30,732 bases of DNA, taken from IMG/VR virus record IMGVR_UViG_3300020052_000024, positions 1 through 30,732 of that record; one strand, 5' to 3'. Origin of the DNA: a virus. The position numbers and the translations under genes are program-made. The notes under the pieces were generated by a model. That model saw only the letters and a list, made by a program, of their open reading frames with translations, ran no database searches and was not told where the DNA came from. The first letter of the stretch is position 1. The number at the start of each line of letters is the position of its first letter. Shown piece after piece: positions 14,081 through 21,616 of this stretch.

Positions 14081-14109
14081 TTTACATTAGCTAAAGACTA
14101 TGGTATAAT
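14081..14109 (+). promoter_or_regulatory. sigma70-type early promoter P5
   Basis: TTTACA at 14081-14086 and TATAAT at 14104-14109 have a 17-base spacer, with TGG before the -10 box. The leader repeats the P1/P4 pattern with ATCAAATGGAAGGAG. The -35 box starts three bases after the preceding stop codon. Confidence 0.88.
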
Positions 14110-14138
14110 GGTTATATCAAATGGAAGGAGAATACATT

Positions 14139-14471
14139 ATGTTTCAACAAGTAAATACTAAAGCCCGCAGTTCCAAGGATTATCTTGGATCAATCTATGC
14201 TGCCGATGCGGCCGGCATGCTTCAACTCGAAGATCTTCGTCGTATGGTTAAGAACTTGAATACCGATCTTCGTAAATTCGGTGCCACTGATTCTAAAGGT
14301 AACGCCATTCAGTTCCGAGTACGAGTCTGTGGTCGTGAACCTATTGAGACTGGAACCGCTACGCATTGGCTCTTTGGTACCGCAAAGGGTCGTAAGTACG
14401 ACTGGGGCGGTAACTGCATCGGCGGTTTAGCTAACGCTTCTCGTTTTGATATCTACCTCTATAGGAGATAA
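14139..14471 (+). CDS. small basic hypothetical protein
   Basis: This is a 110-residue basic protein. The start ATG 14139 was chosen because the in-frame upstream ATG at 14121 is part of the conserved leader. It contains many Arg and Lys residues and a Gly-rich WGGNCIGGLANASRF segment near the C-terminus. I do not recognise the family. Basic character fits nucleic-acid binding, which is a guess. Confidence 0.82.
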   Translation: MFQQVNTKARSSKDYLGSIYAADAAGMLQLEDLRRMVKNLNTDLRKFGATDSKGNAIQFRVRVCGREPIETGTATHWLFGTAKGRKYDWGGNCIGGLANASRFDIYLYRR

Positions 14472-14473
14472 TC

Positions 14474-14683
14474 ATGGGAAGAGTTAAGGACTATTTCTGG
14501 GACGAGATCGAGGCTGCAAGGGAACAAGAATACCTTGAGCCTGATTTTGAATCATATTACGAAAATTTGGAGTCACAAAATGCTACTGAAGATAAAGGGC
14601 GGAACCAAGAAGCAGAGAATGTTGGCGGAGGATGCGATAGTGTTCGTGGCCAACAAGTTCATGCCACGGATGACAACTCTTGA
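14474..14683 (+). CDS. small acidic hypothetical protein
   Basis: This 69-residue acidic protein has an aggressive AGGAG ribosome site before the ATG. The N-terminus MGRVKDYFWDEIE is a pattern I recall from short T4-like phage proteins. The last third overlaps the start of the metallopeptidase gene by 104 bases in another frame, so only the first 35 residues are likely to be under protein-level constraint. No function. Confidence 0.68.
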   Translation: MGRVKDYFWDEIEAAREQEYLEPDFESYYENLESQNATEDKGRNQEAENVGGGCDSVRGQQVHATDDNS

Positions 14684-15029
14684 TGTAGAGCTACGCATTC
14701 GTAAGTTCAACAAGAGTGGTGAGGAAGGCGTCGTCGGATGGTGTACATGGGAAGACAGCAATGTCCGACCCAGAACCTTCTTGATTGAGTCTGACTCTCA
14801 GCAGAATACAACGTCGTTCATTAAGACCGTCATTCATGAGATGGTCCACGTTAAGCAGTATGCTACGGGTCAAATGAAGGAACGTTTCAAGATGGGCCAT
14901 AGGGTCTATTGGAAAGACAAGGATTATACTGGCACGAGTTACTCAAAGACTCCATGGGAGCGTGAGGCATATCGTAAACAGGAAAGTTTAACAAAGGAAT
15001 TCCTTAGGGAATGGTTAGATGTAGAATAA
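14580..15029 (+). CDS. SprT-like zinc metallopeptidase
   Basis: This 149-residue protein has His86-Glu-Met-Val-His90, with a later Trp-Glu-Arg-Glu-Ala-Tyr segment that can give the third zinc ligand. The layout fits the SprT/SPRTN superfamily. Eukaryotic SPRTN degrades DNA-protein crosslinks; bacterial SprT is poorly known. The start ATG 14580 follows GGAG. It is the last gene before a terminator and the late promoter at 15111. A role in clearing crosslinks or host proteins is inference. Confidence 0.85.
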   Translation: MLLKIKGGTKKQRMLAEDAIVFVANKFMPRMTTLDVELRIRKFNKSGEEGVVGWCTWEDSNVRPRTFLIESDSQQNTTSFIKTVIHEMVHVKQYATGQMKERFKMGHRVYWKDKDYTGTSYSKTPWEREAYRKQESLTKEFLREWLDVE

Positions 15030-15074
15030 GAAGCCCGTTTTAAGGGACAAGAAACTTCCATTTGATAAACTTGG

Positions 15075-15111
15075 GGCGGCGGGGTGTAAACTTTGTCGCC
15101 TTTCTTTTTTT
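15075..15111 (+). terminator. rho-independent terminator
   Basis: GGCGGC at 15075-15080 pairs with GTCGCC at 15095-15100 (one G-U), followed by a T-rich run that leads straight into TATAAATA. It separates the early block from the late block. Confidence 0.8.
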
Positions 15112-15118
15112 ATAAATA
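15111..15118 (+). promoter_or_regulatory. T4-type late promoter box
   Basis: TATAAATA matches the T4 late consensus exactly and lies about 22 bases before the 15141 ATG, with GGAGG at 15132. It directly follows the terminator T-run. Confidence 0.85.
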
Positions 15119-15140
15119 GTAGTGTAACTTCGGAGGTAAC

Positions 15141-16202
15141 ATGGCATACGACTTTTTTCCAAAGAGCGAACGTGAGTTAGCTAATAAGATTAAGGGATTT
15201 CCTGCTGACAATCAGTTGGAGATCATACGGCTGTTTAACTTCTTAAAGAAAAAAGCACGTGGGCTCGATGCGCCAATCAACCTAGATTTGAAAAAGCCAT
15301 CCAATGTCAATGTAAGTAGACAACTCGATGGCGATGTTCGTATCGCAGACGTATCCCGCGGAGCTAAACTTAAGAAGGTTAAACTCAAATTTGGTAATGG
15401 CTCTTCAGGAAACCGAGGAGCTAAGAACAGGGGTAACCTATTCGAGGAGCAGTTTGCTAATGCTCTTTTGGACTGGTGGGCTGGACGACCCGTTGATGGC
15501 AAAATGTTAAAGGCTATTGAGGATCTCGATAAGACCTACAAACTAGGTGACTCCAAGAAGTTCATCGTTAAGGTTGAGGGTGGAGAAAACACCAGAAGGC
15601 CATTGCAGTTTGATTCAGGTATCTACCTTGACAATCCAAAGGGTCAAGGAAACGATGTTGGTCAATCAGTAACCGACATTACACTTGAGACGGACAAGGG
15701 CCCAATCTTTCTCAGCTTGAAACTCGGTGGTACGACTACGTTCTTTAACGTTGGTGTTCGTACTATCCTAACTCCACAAGAAATTCAAAAAGGTCAGATT
15801 ACGAATCCAAAGGGTCTTTCCTTGTTGAAACTATTCGGAGTTGACCAAGAAAAGTTCTGTAAGATCTTCACCGGTGATCTACCAGGAGGAGAGATTATTA
15901 AGAATGCGCCATACGACAAAGGTATGATGAAAAAGCTGATGGAGTCTGGCATTGGATTCAACTACCATATCATTCATAAGTTTCCTGCTCGTATCCTAAG
16001 TAAGAAGATGGATAAAAAGGCAATGCAGTCAGCGGCTAAGACTGGAGATCTTACGATCTTTTATGGCGGTAAAGGCGGTAGCGGTAAACGAATAGACATG
16101 GAGTTTTCATCTCCTACATATTCATTTAAGATTAACATCAGAGACACACAAGGTAAGGATGGATTCCCTACTCGTATGATGTGTGACTTCAAATACGTAT
16201 AG
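15141..16202 (+). CDS. late protein with nuclease-like motifs
   Basis: This 353-residue protein is the first gene after the late promoter. Residues 98-110 (GNLFEEQFANALL) and 177-197 (VTDITLE, then FLSLKLGG) place Glu102, Asp179 and Lys194 in an order compatible with a PD-(D/E)XK active site. I recall similar proteins of unknown function in marine T4-like phages. The N-terminal 100 residues are Lys-rich. GGAGG precedes the ATG. Possible roles include DNA processing in packaging or a virion protein; the nuclease reading is tentative. Confidence 0.82.
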   Translation: MAYDFFPKSERELANKIKGFPADNQLEIIRLFNFLKKKARGLDAPINLDLKKPSNVNVSRQLDGDVRIADVSRGAKLKKVKLKFGNGSSGNRGAKNRGNLFEEQFANALLDWWAGRPVDGKMLKAIEDLDKTYKLGDSKKFIVKVEGGENTRRPLQFDSGIYLDNPKGQGNDVGQSVTDITLETDKGPIFLSLKLGGTTTFFNVGVRTILTPQEIQKGQITNPKGLSLLKLFGVDQEKFCKIFTGDLPGGEIIKNAPYDKGMMKKLMESGIGFNYHIIHKFPARILSKKMDKKAMQSAAKTGDLTIFYGGKGGSGKRIDMEFSSPTYSFKINIRDTQGKDGFPTRMMCDFKYV

Positions 16203-16210
16203 GAACAAAC

Positions 16211-17452
16211 ATGCAGACGTTCAAAACATATATCGCTGAGGCGGCTAAGAACCTCCATATGACTCACCTTGAGGATCAAGTAATCTATGGTGGAGTGAAT
16301 GGCGCAAGACAAGCAATCCTTGCTCTTCGTTCTCTTCGTGATATGTTAGCCGGTGAGGCAAAACGTCCGGTTGATGTAACCGTCAAATGGGACGGAGCAC
16401 CAGCCATCTTTGCTGGAGTGGATCCAAGGGATGGTAAGTTCTTTGTTGCTAAGAAAGGCGTGTTCAATAAAAACCCTAAGATCTATAAGACTGATGCCGA
16501 TATCGATGCGGATACATCCGGTGATCTATCAAATAAGCTAAAGACTTGCCTTAAGTATATGCCTTCACTTGGTATCAAAGGTGTGGTTCAAGGCGACTTG
16601 ATGTTTACGTCTGATGATATTGATACCGATACTATTGACGGTACTAAGTACTATACCTTTCAGCCAAACACAATCGTATATGCAGTACCCGTTGACTCTG
16701 ACGGCGCAAAGGAAATCAAAAAGGCTAAGATGGGTATCGTATTTCATACACGATACACCGGATCTGACTTTGAGTCAATGAAAGCATCGTTTGATGTTAA
16801 GGCTTCTGAGTTTAAGGCAACACCAAATGTTTGGTTCCAAGATGCAACCCTTAGGGATCTATCAGGTACGGCTACGTTGACTAAGAAGGATACCGACGAG
16901 GTAACCAAGGCATTATCCGAAGCGGGTAAGATATTCCGTAAGATTGCTGGATCAACTCTTCGTGAGATCGAAGGAAATGAAACCTTGGCTCAAACCATTG
17001 AGACTTACAATAATACGTTCGTTCGTAAGCAGGAAGTCATCAAGGATACTAGAAAACACGTTGACGGATTAATCAAATATATATCTGATAAGTATCAAAA
17101 AGAAATCGATACCAAAAAGTCAGAGAAGGGTAAGGCAACATGGGAAGGCAAGAAGGCGGATATCTTAAAGTTCTTTTCTTCCTCAAATAAAGCTAACCTA
17201 AAACTACTGTTTGATTTGCAAAAAGCAATCGTTTCTGCGAAACTTATTATTATAAATAAACTAAACAGGTTGCAAAAGATGTCAACATTCGTTCGTACTC
17301 CAAACGGATTTAAGACGACAGGTGTTGAAGGATACGTTGCAATCGACAAGTTAAGTGGTGGTGCAGTTAAGTTGGTGGACCGTATGGAGTTCTCCTACAA
17401 CAACTTTAGCCCTGATATTATTAAAGGCTGGGACAAACCGTCTCGATCCTAA
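16211..17452 (+). CDS. ligase-like nucleotidyltransferase with capsid-targeting-like N-terminus
   Basis: This 413-residue protein starts MQTFKTYIAE-A, close to the T4 capsid-targeting sequence MKTYQEFIAE-A, which gp21 protease cuts after Glu. Lys59-Trp-Asp-Gly62 matches motif I (KxDG) of ATP-dependent ligases and capping enzymes. FVAKKG, VVQGDLMF, VEGYV and VKLVDR follow in the order expected for motifs III, IIIa, IV and V. Thus it may be a covalent nucleotidyltransferase of the DNA/RNA ligase superfamily, though no OB-fold is obvious. The protein may be packaged in the head. A structural protein that keeps only the fold is possible. It is late-expressed, 8 bases after the previous gene. Confidence 0.82.
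   Translation: MQTFKTYIAEAAKNLHMTHLEDQVIYGGVNGARQAILALRSLRDMLAGEAKRPVDVTVKWDGAPAIFAGVDPRDGKFFVAKKGVFNKNPKIYKTDADIDADTSGDLSNKLKTCLKYMPSLGIKGVVQGDLMFTSDDIDTDTIDGTKYYTFQPNTIVYAVPVDSDGAKEIKKAKMGIVFHTRYTGSDFESMKASFDVKASEFKATPNVWFQDATLRDLSGTATLTKKDTDEVTKALSEAGKIFRKIAGSTLREIEGNETLAQTIETYNNTFVRKQEVIKDTRKHVDGLIKYISDKYQKEIDTKKSEKGKATWEGKKADILKFFSSSNKANLKLLFDLQKAIVSAKLIIINKLNRLQKMSTFVRTPNGFKTTGVEGYVAIDKLSGGAVKLVDRMEFSYNNFSPDIIKGWDKPSRS
17251..17258 (+). promoter_or_regulatory. possible internal late promoter
   Basis: TATAAATA lies within the 3' part of the ligase-like gene, about 210 bases before the next gene. It could give the downstream block its own late promoter. Chance occurrence cannot be excluded. 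Confidence 0.4.
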
Positions 17453-17467
17453 TGGGAATTTGGAAAA

Positions 17468-17869
17468 ATGAAAGACTATAAACAAGTTCAACGAGAGCTT
17501 ACGGAATTAAATGCAGATGGACATCAAGACTCGACTGACGAGGCCTTGACTGCTCAACAGCGAATGAAGCTGAAGCAATCCATCCGTCGTAACAAGGCTA
17601 AGATTCGCCTTGGACGTGAAAAGGCAAAACGTAAGACCGCGTCTCCAGAGGTACTACAAAAGAGAGCCAACAAACAGGCTCGTAACGCTATCCTTAAAAA
17701 GATACTAAAGAACAAGGATAAAAGCGACCTCAGTTATTCCCAAAGATCATCCATTGAAAAGCAGCTCGATAAAAAGAAGTCTGCTATCAAGCGTATCGCT
17801 AAACAACTCCTTCCAAAAATTCGTAAGGCCGACCGTGCTAAGTTAAGCGGCGGTAAGAAGGAGAAGTAA
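17468..17869 (+). CDS. small highly basic late protein
   Basis: This 133-residue protein is extremely Lys/Arg-rich and predicted helical. A conserved-looking core runs from LTAQQRMKLKQSIRRNKAKI to RIAKQLLPKIRKADRAKL. I recall this arrangement from late proteins of marine T4-like phages. A DNA-binding internal head protein or core component is plausible. The stop overlaps the next ATG (TAATG). No membrane segments, no signal. Confidence 0.82.
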   Translation: MKDYKQVQRELTELNADGHQDSTDEALTAQQRMKLKQSIRRNKAKIRLGREKAKRKTASPEVLQKRANKQARNAILKKILKNKDKSDLSYSQRSSIEKQLDKKKSAIKRIAKQLLPKIRKADRAKLSGGKKEK

Positions 17870-19308
17870 TGTCTTTTAAGAGTTTTGCTGAATACGTTAC
17901 CGAAGAGACGAAAGAAGTCGTCGTTGCATGGGGTCGATATAATCCCCCTACGATTGGTCATGAGAAGCTTATGACTGTTGTTAAAAAGGTTGCGGGTAGC
18001 GGTCAGTACAGAATCTATGCATCTCAATCGCAGGATCCCAAAGAGAATCCTATTGAGTATAAAACCAAAGTAAAATATATGCGCAAGATGTTTCCAAAAC
18101 ATGCGCGCAGCATTATGCTTGAACCAAAGATCCGTACAATGTTTGATCTGATGACCAAACTATACGACGAAGGATTTACTAAGGTAACCCTCGTTGCTGG
18201 TTCTGACAGAGTTCCTGAGTATGATGTAACACTAAATAAGTATAACGGTGTAAAGGGTCGCCACGGTTTCTATAACTTTGAGGGTGGCGTTAATATCGTA
18301 TCGGCAGGACAGCGAGATCCTGACGCAAAGGGCGCAGCGGGTATGTCTGCATCTAAGCTCAGAGCTGCGGCCGAAAATAACGATTTCAAAACATTCAGTA
18401 AAGGTATGCCTGCTGGGTTCAAAGAAACCCAACAGTTGTTCAATGATGTTCGCAAAGGTATGGGTCTGAAGGAATCATATGACTTTAGATCTCACTTGCA
18501 GTTACAGTCAGTGTCGGAGGAAAGGGAAGCCTACGTTTCTGGAGATCTATATAAAGAAGGTGATCTTATTGTCGTAAAGGAAGACGACGAGGTTGGTGAG
18601 ATCATTATGCTAGGATCTAATTACGTATTGGTCGAAATGGCTAGTGGTAAAAAGGTACGTAAATGGTTAACCGACATTGAGTTGGTTGAGAAACTAAAAC
18701 CACAAGATCCTGATGCTGATGAAGTTCCAGGGTCTCAACCTAAAGGTTACTACAAAGGTGTTGATAAGGATAAGAAAGTCGCACGGGCTAAGCACTTCCA
18801 ACGAGGCGCTAAGAGTGACGATGATGATCCTGCTTCTTATAAGCCTGCTCCAGGAGATGCCGAGGCCAAGACTAAGCCATCCAAATTTACTAAAAAGTTC
18901 AAAAGAATGTATGGTGAGCAGGACGCAACTGACAAGGCCAAGGAACGTATTGATAGAGAAAAAGAATCTGATAAGATTAAGCATGACCGTATGATGGATC
19001 GTGCAAGGCTCAGAGATACCAAAGCAAAAAATCAAGAGGAAGATGTGAAATCATTTAGTTCATTTGCTGGTATCATGACCGAGGATACTACTGCAGCACT
19101 TAAGAAGAAAGCTGATAAATCAGGTATGCCAGTAGGGATCCTAAGAAAAGTTTATAACCGTGGCGTAGCCGCTTGGAGAACAGGACATCGTCCTGGTACT
19201 ACTCCTGCACAGTGGGGTATGGCTCGCGTCAATTCATTCGTAACTAAATCGTCAGGAACTTGGGGCAAGGCTGATTCCGATCTTGCTTCTAAAGTAAGGG
19301 GAAAATAA
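17869..19308 (+). CDS. NMN adenylyltransferase-like fusion protein, late
   Basis: This is a 479-residue multidomain protein. Residues 1-12 (MSFKSFAEYVTE) resemble a capsid-targeting leader. Residues 17-190 are a nucleotidyltransferase of the NMNAT/cytidylyltransferase type, with AWGRYNPPTIGH at 20-31 and MSASKLR as the ISSTxxR equivalent. Residues 218-270 form a small beta domain (KEGDLIVV to KWLTDIELVE). A charged linker follows. Residues 385-479 contain a Gly-Ile-Leu-Arg-Lys-Val-Tyr ... AWRTGHRPGTTPAQWG domain that I recall repeatedly from marine T4-like phages. Possible gp21 sites lie at VTE-E, SVSE-E and IMTE-D. An NAD-related or adenylyl-transfer role is plausible; the substrate is unknown. 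Confidence 0.85.
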   Translation: MSFKSFAEYVTEETKEVVVAWGRYNPPTIGHEKLMTVVKKVAGSGQYRIYASQSQDPKENPIEYKTKVKYMRKMFPKHARSIMLEPKIRTMFDLMTKLYDEGFTKVTLVAGSDRVPEYDVTLNKYNGVKGRHGFYNFEGGVNIVSAGQRDPDAKGAAGMSASKLRAAAENNDFKTFSKGMPAGFKETQQLFNDVRKGMGLKESYDFRSHLQLQSVSEEREAYVSGDLYKEGDLIVVKEDDEVGEIIMLGSNYVLVEMASGKKVRKWLTDIELVEKLKPQDPDADEVPGSQPKGYYKGVDKDKKVARAKHFQRGAKSDDDDPASYKPAPGDAEAKTKPSKFTKKFKRMYGEQDATDKAKERIDREKESDKIKHDRMMDRARLRDTKAKNQEEDVKSFSSFAGIMTEDTTAALKKKADKSGMPVGILRKVYNRGVAAWRTGHRPGTTPAQWGMARVNSFVTKSSGTWGKADSDLASKVRGK

Positions 19309-20639
19309 TGGACTTCTTTAAGTTAAGAGAAAACGCTGGAGAGTTTGGCACAGACAAACTCAAAAAGAAATACGAGGATGACACTCCTGGTCAAAACGAA
19401 AAGTATCGCCCACCTACTAAGGCGGAGATCGATGCTGACAAGAAGAAGGATCAAAGAGGTAAGAAGCGTCCTTCTATGTCATATAAGAGCGCTAAGAAAT
19501 CTGTATATAAAGGCATGATGGGCGGTCTTAAGAACGAATCAGTTGAGCAGCTCGACGAGTTGGATGCAAAGACTCAAAAGAAGTTCGTCGCTGGCGCAAA
19601 GGCTATGAAGGCATACGCTACGAAGAATGGTGGAGTCGATAAGGCAGACTTTATGAAGGCTGCTAAAATGATGGACGACATCGCTCGCATCAATCTACTT
19701 CAAGCAGGTCCTATCCTTTCAAGACTGAATCGTTTTGTTGATGGATTGGATACTGATGTCCGTGAGCGTATCTACGTTGAGCTTAAGAAGGTTGGTCTTG
19801 TAGAATCCATCAACGAAGAGCTTAAGGTATCTGATGGTGTAGCAAAGTGGATTACTGATTTCCAAGCATCTGATGCTCCACAGTTCCAAGGTAAGTCTGA
19901 CGACGAAAAGAAAAAGATGGCTATAGCTGCATTCATGGCGGCTAAGCAAAAAGACGGTGGCGACGATAAGGAACCACAAAAGGATGAAAGCTCAAAGGCG
20001 GCCTTAATGAAGAAGCTTGCTAAATCGGCAGCCTCTTCCGAAAAAGGTAAAGCAAAAGTAACTTTGAAAAAGGCTCCTTGGGATAAGAAGAACGAATCGG
20101 TTCAAAAGGGAACTCATATTTCAGACGATCCAAAGGCTATGGCTAGAATAGAAAAATTCTTCAAAGGTTTGAAGCATCAGCCCAAAGGCAAAGATATGAA
20201 AGATATGTTTGGGTTCATGATGAAACAAATGGGTTATAACTCCAAGACCGGCCTTAAAGAAGATATGAACGAAAACGAAGATCTAGCAGAAGCTCCTGGC
20301 AAATATACAAAAAGAGGTGATAAAGAGCTGTATCAATGGGGTGACATCAATCAAGCTTTGATGTCTGCCGGCGCTAATATGCGAATTATCAGCAATGTAT
20401 TGACTAAGCTTTCAAAGAAAGAAGTTGGTTTACACGAAGATCTAGCAGAAGCAGCCCCTAAGATTAAAGGTCCTTCCGTAAAAGGTGGAAAGATCATGGG
20501 AGTGCCAGGAAAAAAGCTAGGGCAGAAACTTGACATCGAGCCACAAGTTAGTGGTCTGAAATTGATGTTCAGAGTAACGAGTGACGATGGTTCGTTTAAG
20601 ACCGTTGATGTTGCTGGTTTAGCTAAGATGGTAAAGTAA
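19308..20639 (+). CDS. Lys-rich late protein with repeated prohead-protease-type sites
   Basis: This 443-residue, strongly charged protein has multiple modules. Residues 1-75 are Lys-rich. Residues 85-170 are helical and end VESINE. At 173-212 there is a VSDGVAKWITDFQASDAP-to-AIAAFMAA module that I recall in marine T4-like phages. The last part has two copies of Glu-Asp-Leu-Ala-Glu-Ala (cleavage after Glu328 and Glu381 if cut as by T4 gp21). Such LxE-A sites are typical of proteins processed in the prohead. It is probably a scaffold-core or internal virion protein. The stop overlaps the next ATG. Confidence 0.85.
   Translation: MDFFKLRENAGEFGTDKLKKKYEDDTPGQNEKYRPPTKAEIDADKKKDQRGKKRPSMSYKSAKKSVYKGMMGGLKNESVEQLDELDAKTQKKFVAGAKAMKAYATKNGGVDKADFMKAAKMMDDIARINLLQAGPILSRLNRFVDGLDTDVRERIYVELKKVGLVESINEELKVSDGVAKWITDFQASDAPQFQGKSDDEKKKMAIAAFMAAKQKDGGDDKEPQKDESSKAALMKKLAKSAASSEKGKAKVTLKKAPWDKKNESVQKGTHISDDPKAMARIEKFFKGLKHQPKGKDMKDMFGFMMKQMGYNSKTGLKEDMNENEDLAEAPGKYTKRGDKELYQWGDINQALMSAGANMRIISNVLTKLSKKEVGLHEDLAEAAPKIKGPSVKGGKIMGVPGKKLGQKLDIEPQVSGLKLMFRVTSDDGSFKTVDVAGLAKMVK
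20277..20452 (+). repeat. 17-base direct repeat pair within the Lys-rich late gene
   Basis: GAAGATCTAGCAGAAGC occurs at 20277-20293 and 20436-20452 in the same frame, encoding Glu-Asp-Leu-Ala-Glu-Ala both times. Identical codons point to a recent duplication or gene conversion of the cleavage-site module. Confidence 0.9.
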
Positions 20640-20869
20640 TGAAGTCTTTTCTAGATTATACTAAGGAAGGTTCAGAAACCTGGGAAGCAGGTTACAAGAG
20701 AAGAGTCGTTAAGACTACGAAACCTGAACATAAAGAGAAGGGGCTTAACTGGAGGATCAAAGGTAAGGATCGTCCGGAGATATCTATAAAGCTCTATAAA
20801 GATAAGCCATCGCAGCAAGAATTTAATAAACAAATGAAGCGCGTGGCAGGTCATGAGTTTGGAGGCTAA
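20639..20869 (+). CDS. small basic late protein
   Basis: This 76-residue basic protein begins MKSFLDYTKE-G, a weak capsid-targeting-like leader. The rest reads as a short helical/beta domain ending in VAGHEFGG. Its TAATG coupling with the previous gene supports translation. It may be a head-interior protein; no enzyme motif is visible. Confidence 0.78.
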   Translation: MKSFLDYTKEGSETWEAGYKRRVVKTTKPEHKEKGLNWRIKGKDRPEISIKLYKDKPSQQEFNKQMKRVAGHEFGG

Positions 20870-20870
20870 G

Positions 20871-21224
20871 GTGAAAAAATTCAATAGTTATAATCAAGAC
20901 GTAGTGGATCAATACTGTGAAGAGTGTGATCTTTACGAGAATCTTGAAATCACTGAAGCCGAATATCAGGGTAAGAAAGTTAAACTAAATGATCCGTTTA
21001 GAACGTCGGGTGGTCCTAAAAAGTTTGCAGTATACACTAAGAACGATAGTGGTAATGTTGTTATTGTACGCTTTGGTGACCCTAAAATGGAAATCAAAAG
21101 AGACGACCCAGCTCGTCGAAAGTCTTTCCGTGCCAGACATAACTGTGACAATCCTGGACCAAAATGGAAAGCCCGATACTGGAGTTGTTACCAGTGGCGA
21201 GGCGGAGCAAAAGTAGATAACTAG
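20871..21224 (+). CDS. late virion-associated protein, marine T4-like family
   Basis: This 117-residue protein starts at GTG 20871, with GGAGG 5 bases upstream; an ATG at 20853 in frame is the alternative. The leader runs MKKFNSYNQD to LEITE-A (Glu29), a gp21-type site. The core has FGDPKMEIKRDDPARRKSF, then RHNCDNPGPKWKARYWSC with two Cys. I recall this Cys-containing domain from many marine T4-like phages in the prohead gene neighbourhood. It is probably an internal head or core protein after proteolysis. Zinc binding by the Cys/His pair is possible but not demonstrated. Confidence 0.82.
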   Translation: MKKFNSYNQDVVDQYCEECDLYENLEITEAEYQGKKVKLNDPFRTSGGPKKFAVYTKNDSGNVVIVRFGDPKMEIKRDDPARRKSFRARHNCDNPGPKWKARYWSCYQWRGGAKVDN

Positions 21225-21237
21225 GGGATTAACTACC

Positions 21238-21600
21238 ATGGCAACTAAACGCGAGCAAGAACTGCTCACAAAACTATCAGACAAATTTGATGTACACATG
21301 GAACAAACCGCCCATGATCAAAAGAGAATGATAGTGATGGAAGAGAAGCTAGATAAACTAGCCGACGCTGTTGTTTCCATCGCAAGAGCTGAAGAAAAGA
21401 TTTCTGTTCTCATTGAGGATACGCGTGATATAAAAACTAGCGTGGATGAGAACACTAAAAAGATCCATGAACTTGAACTAACTTCGTCAGCCAACTCTGC
21501 TGATCTGAAAACATTAGGCAAGTTCTTCTGGATGGTCGCTGCGGCGGCAATCACAATCTGTGCCGGAGCAATATCAATGGCACTTGGAATACTAGAGTAA
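21238..21600 (+). CDS. coiled-coil protein with C-terminal membrane helix (XhlA-like)
   Basis: This 120-residue protein has a long amphipathic coiled coil (residues 3-90), then one hydrophobic helix (FFWMVAAAAITICAGAISMA) near the C-terminus. The layout resembles XhlA-type hemolysin/holin-associated proteins. No endolysin is next to it, so a lysis role is only one option; a membrane tether is another. It has a weak GGGG-type ribosome site and sits between head-type genes. Confidence 0.8.
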   Translation: MATKREQELLTKLSDKFDVHMEQTAHDQKRMIVMEEKLDKLADAVVSIARAEEKISVLIEDTRDIKTSVDENTKKIHELELTSSANSADLKTLGKFFWMVAAAAITICAGAISMALGILE

Positions 21601-21616
21601 TTAAAGGAGCACTCAA

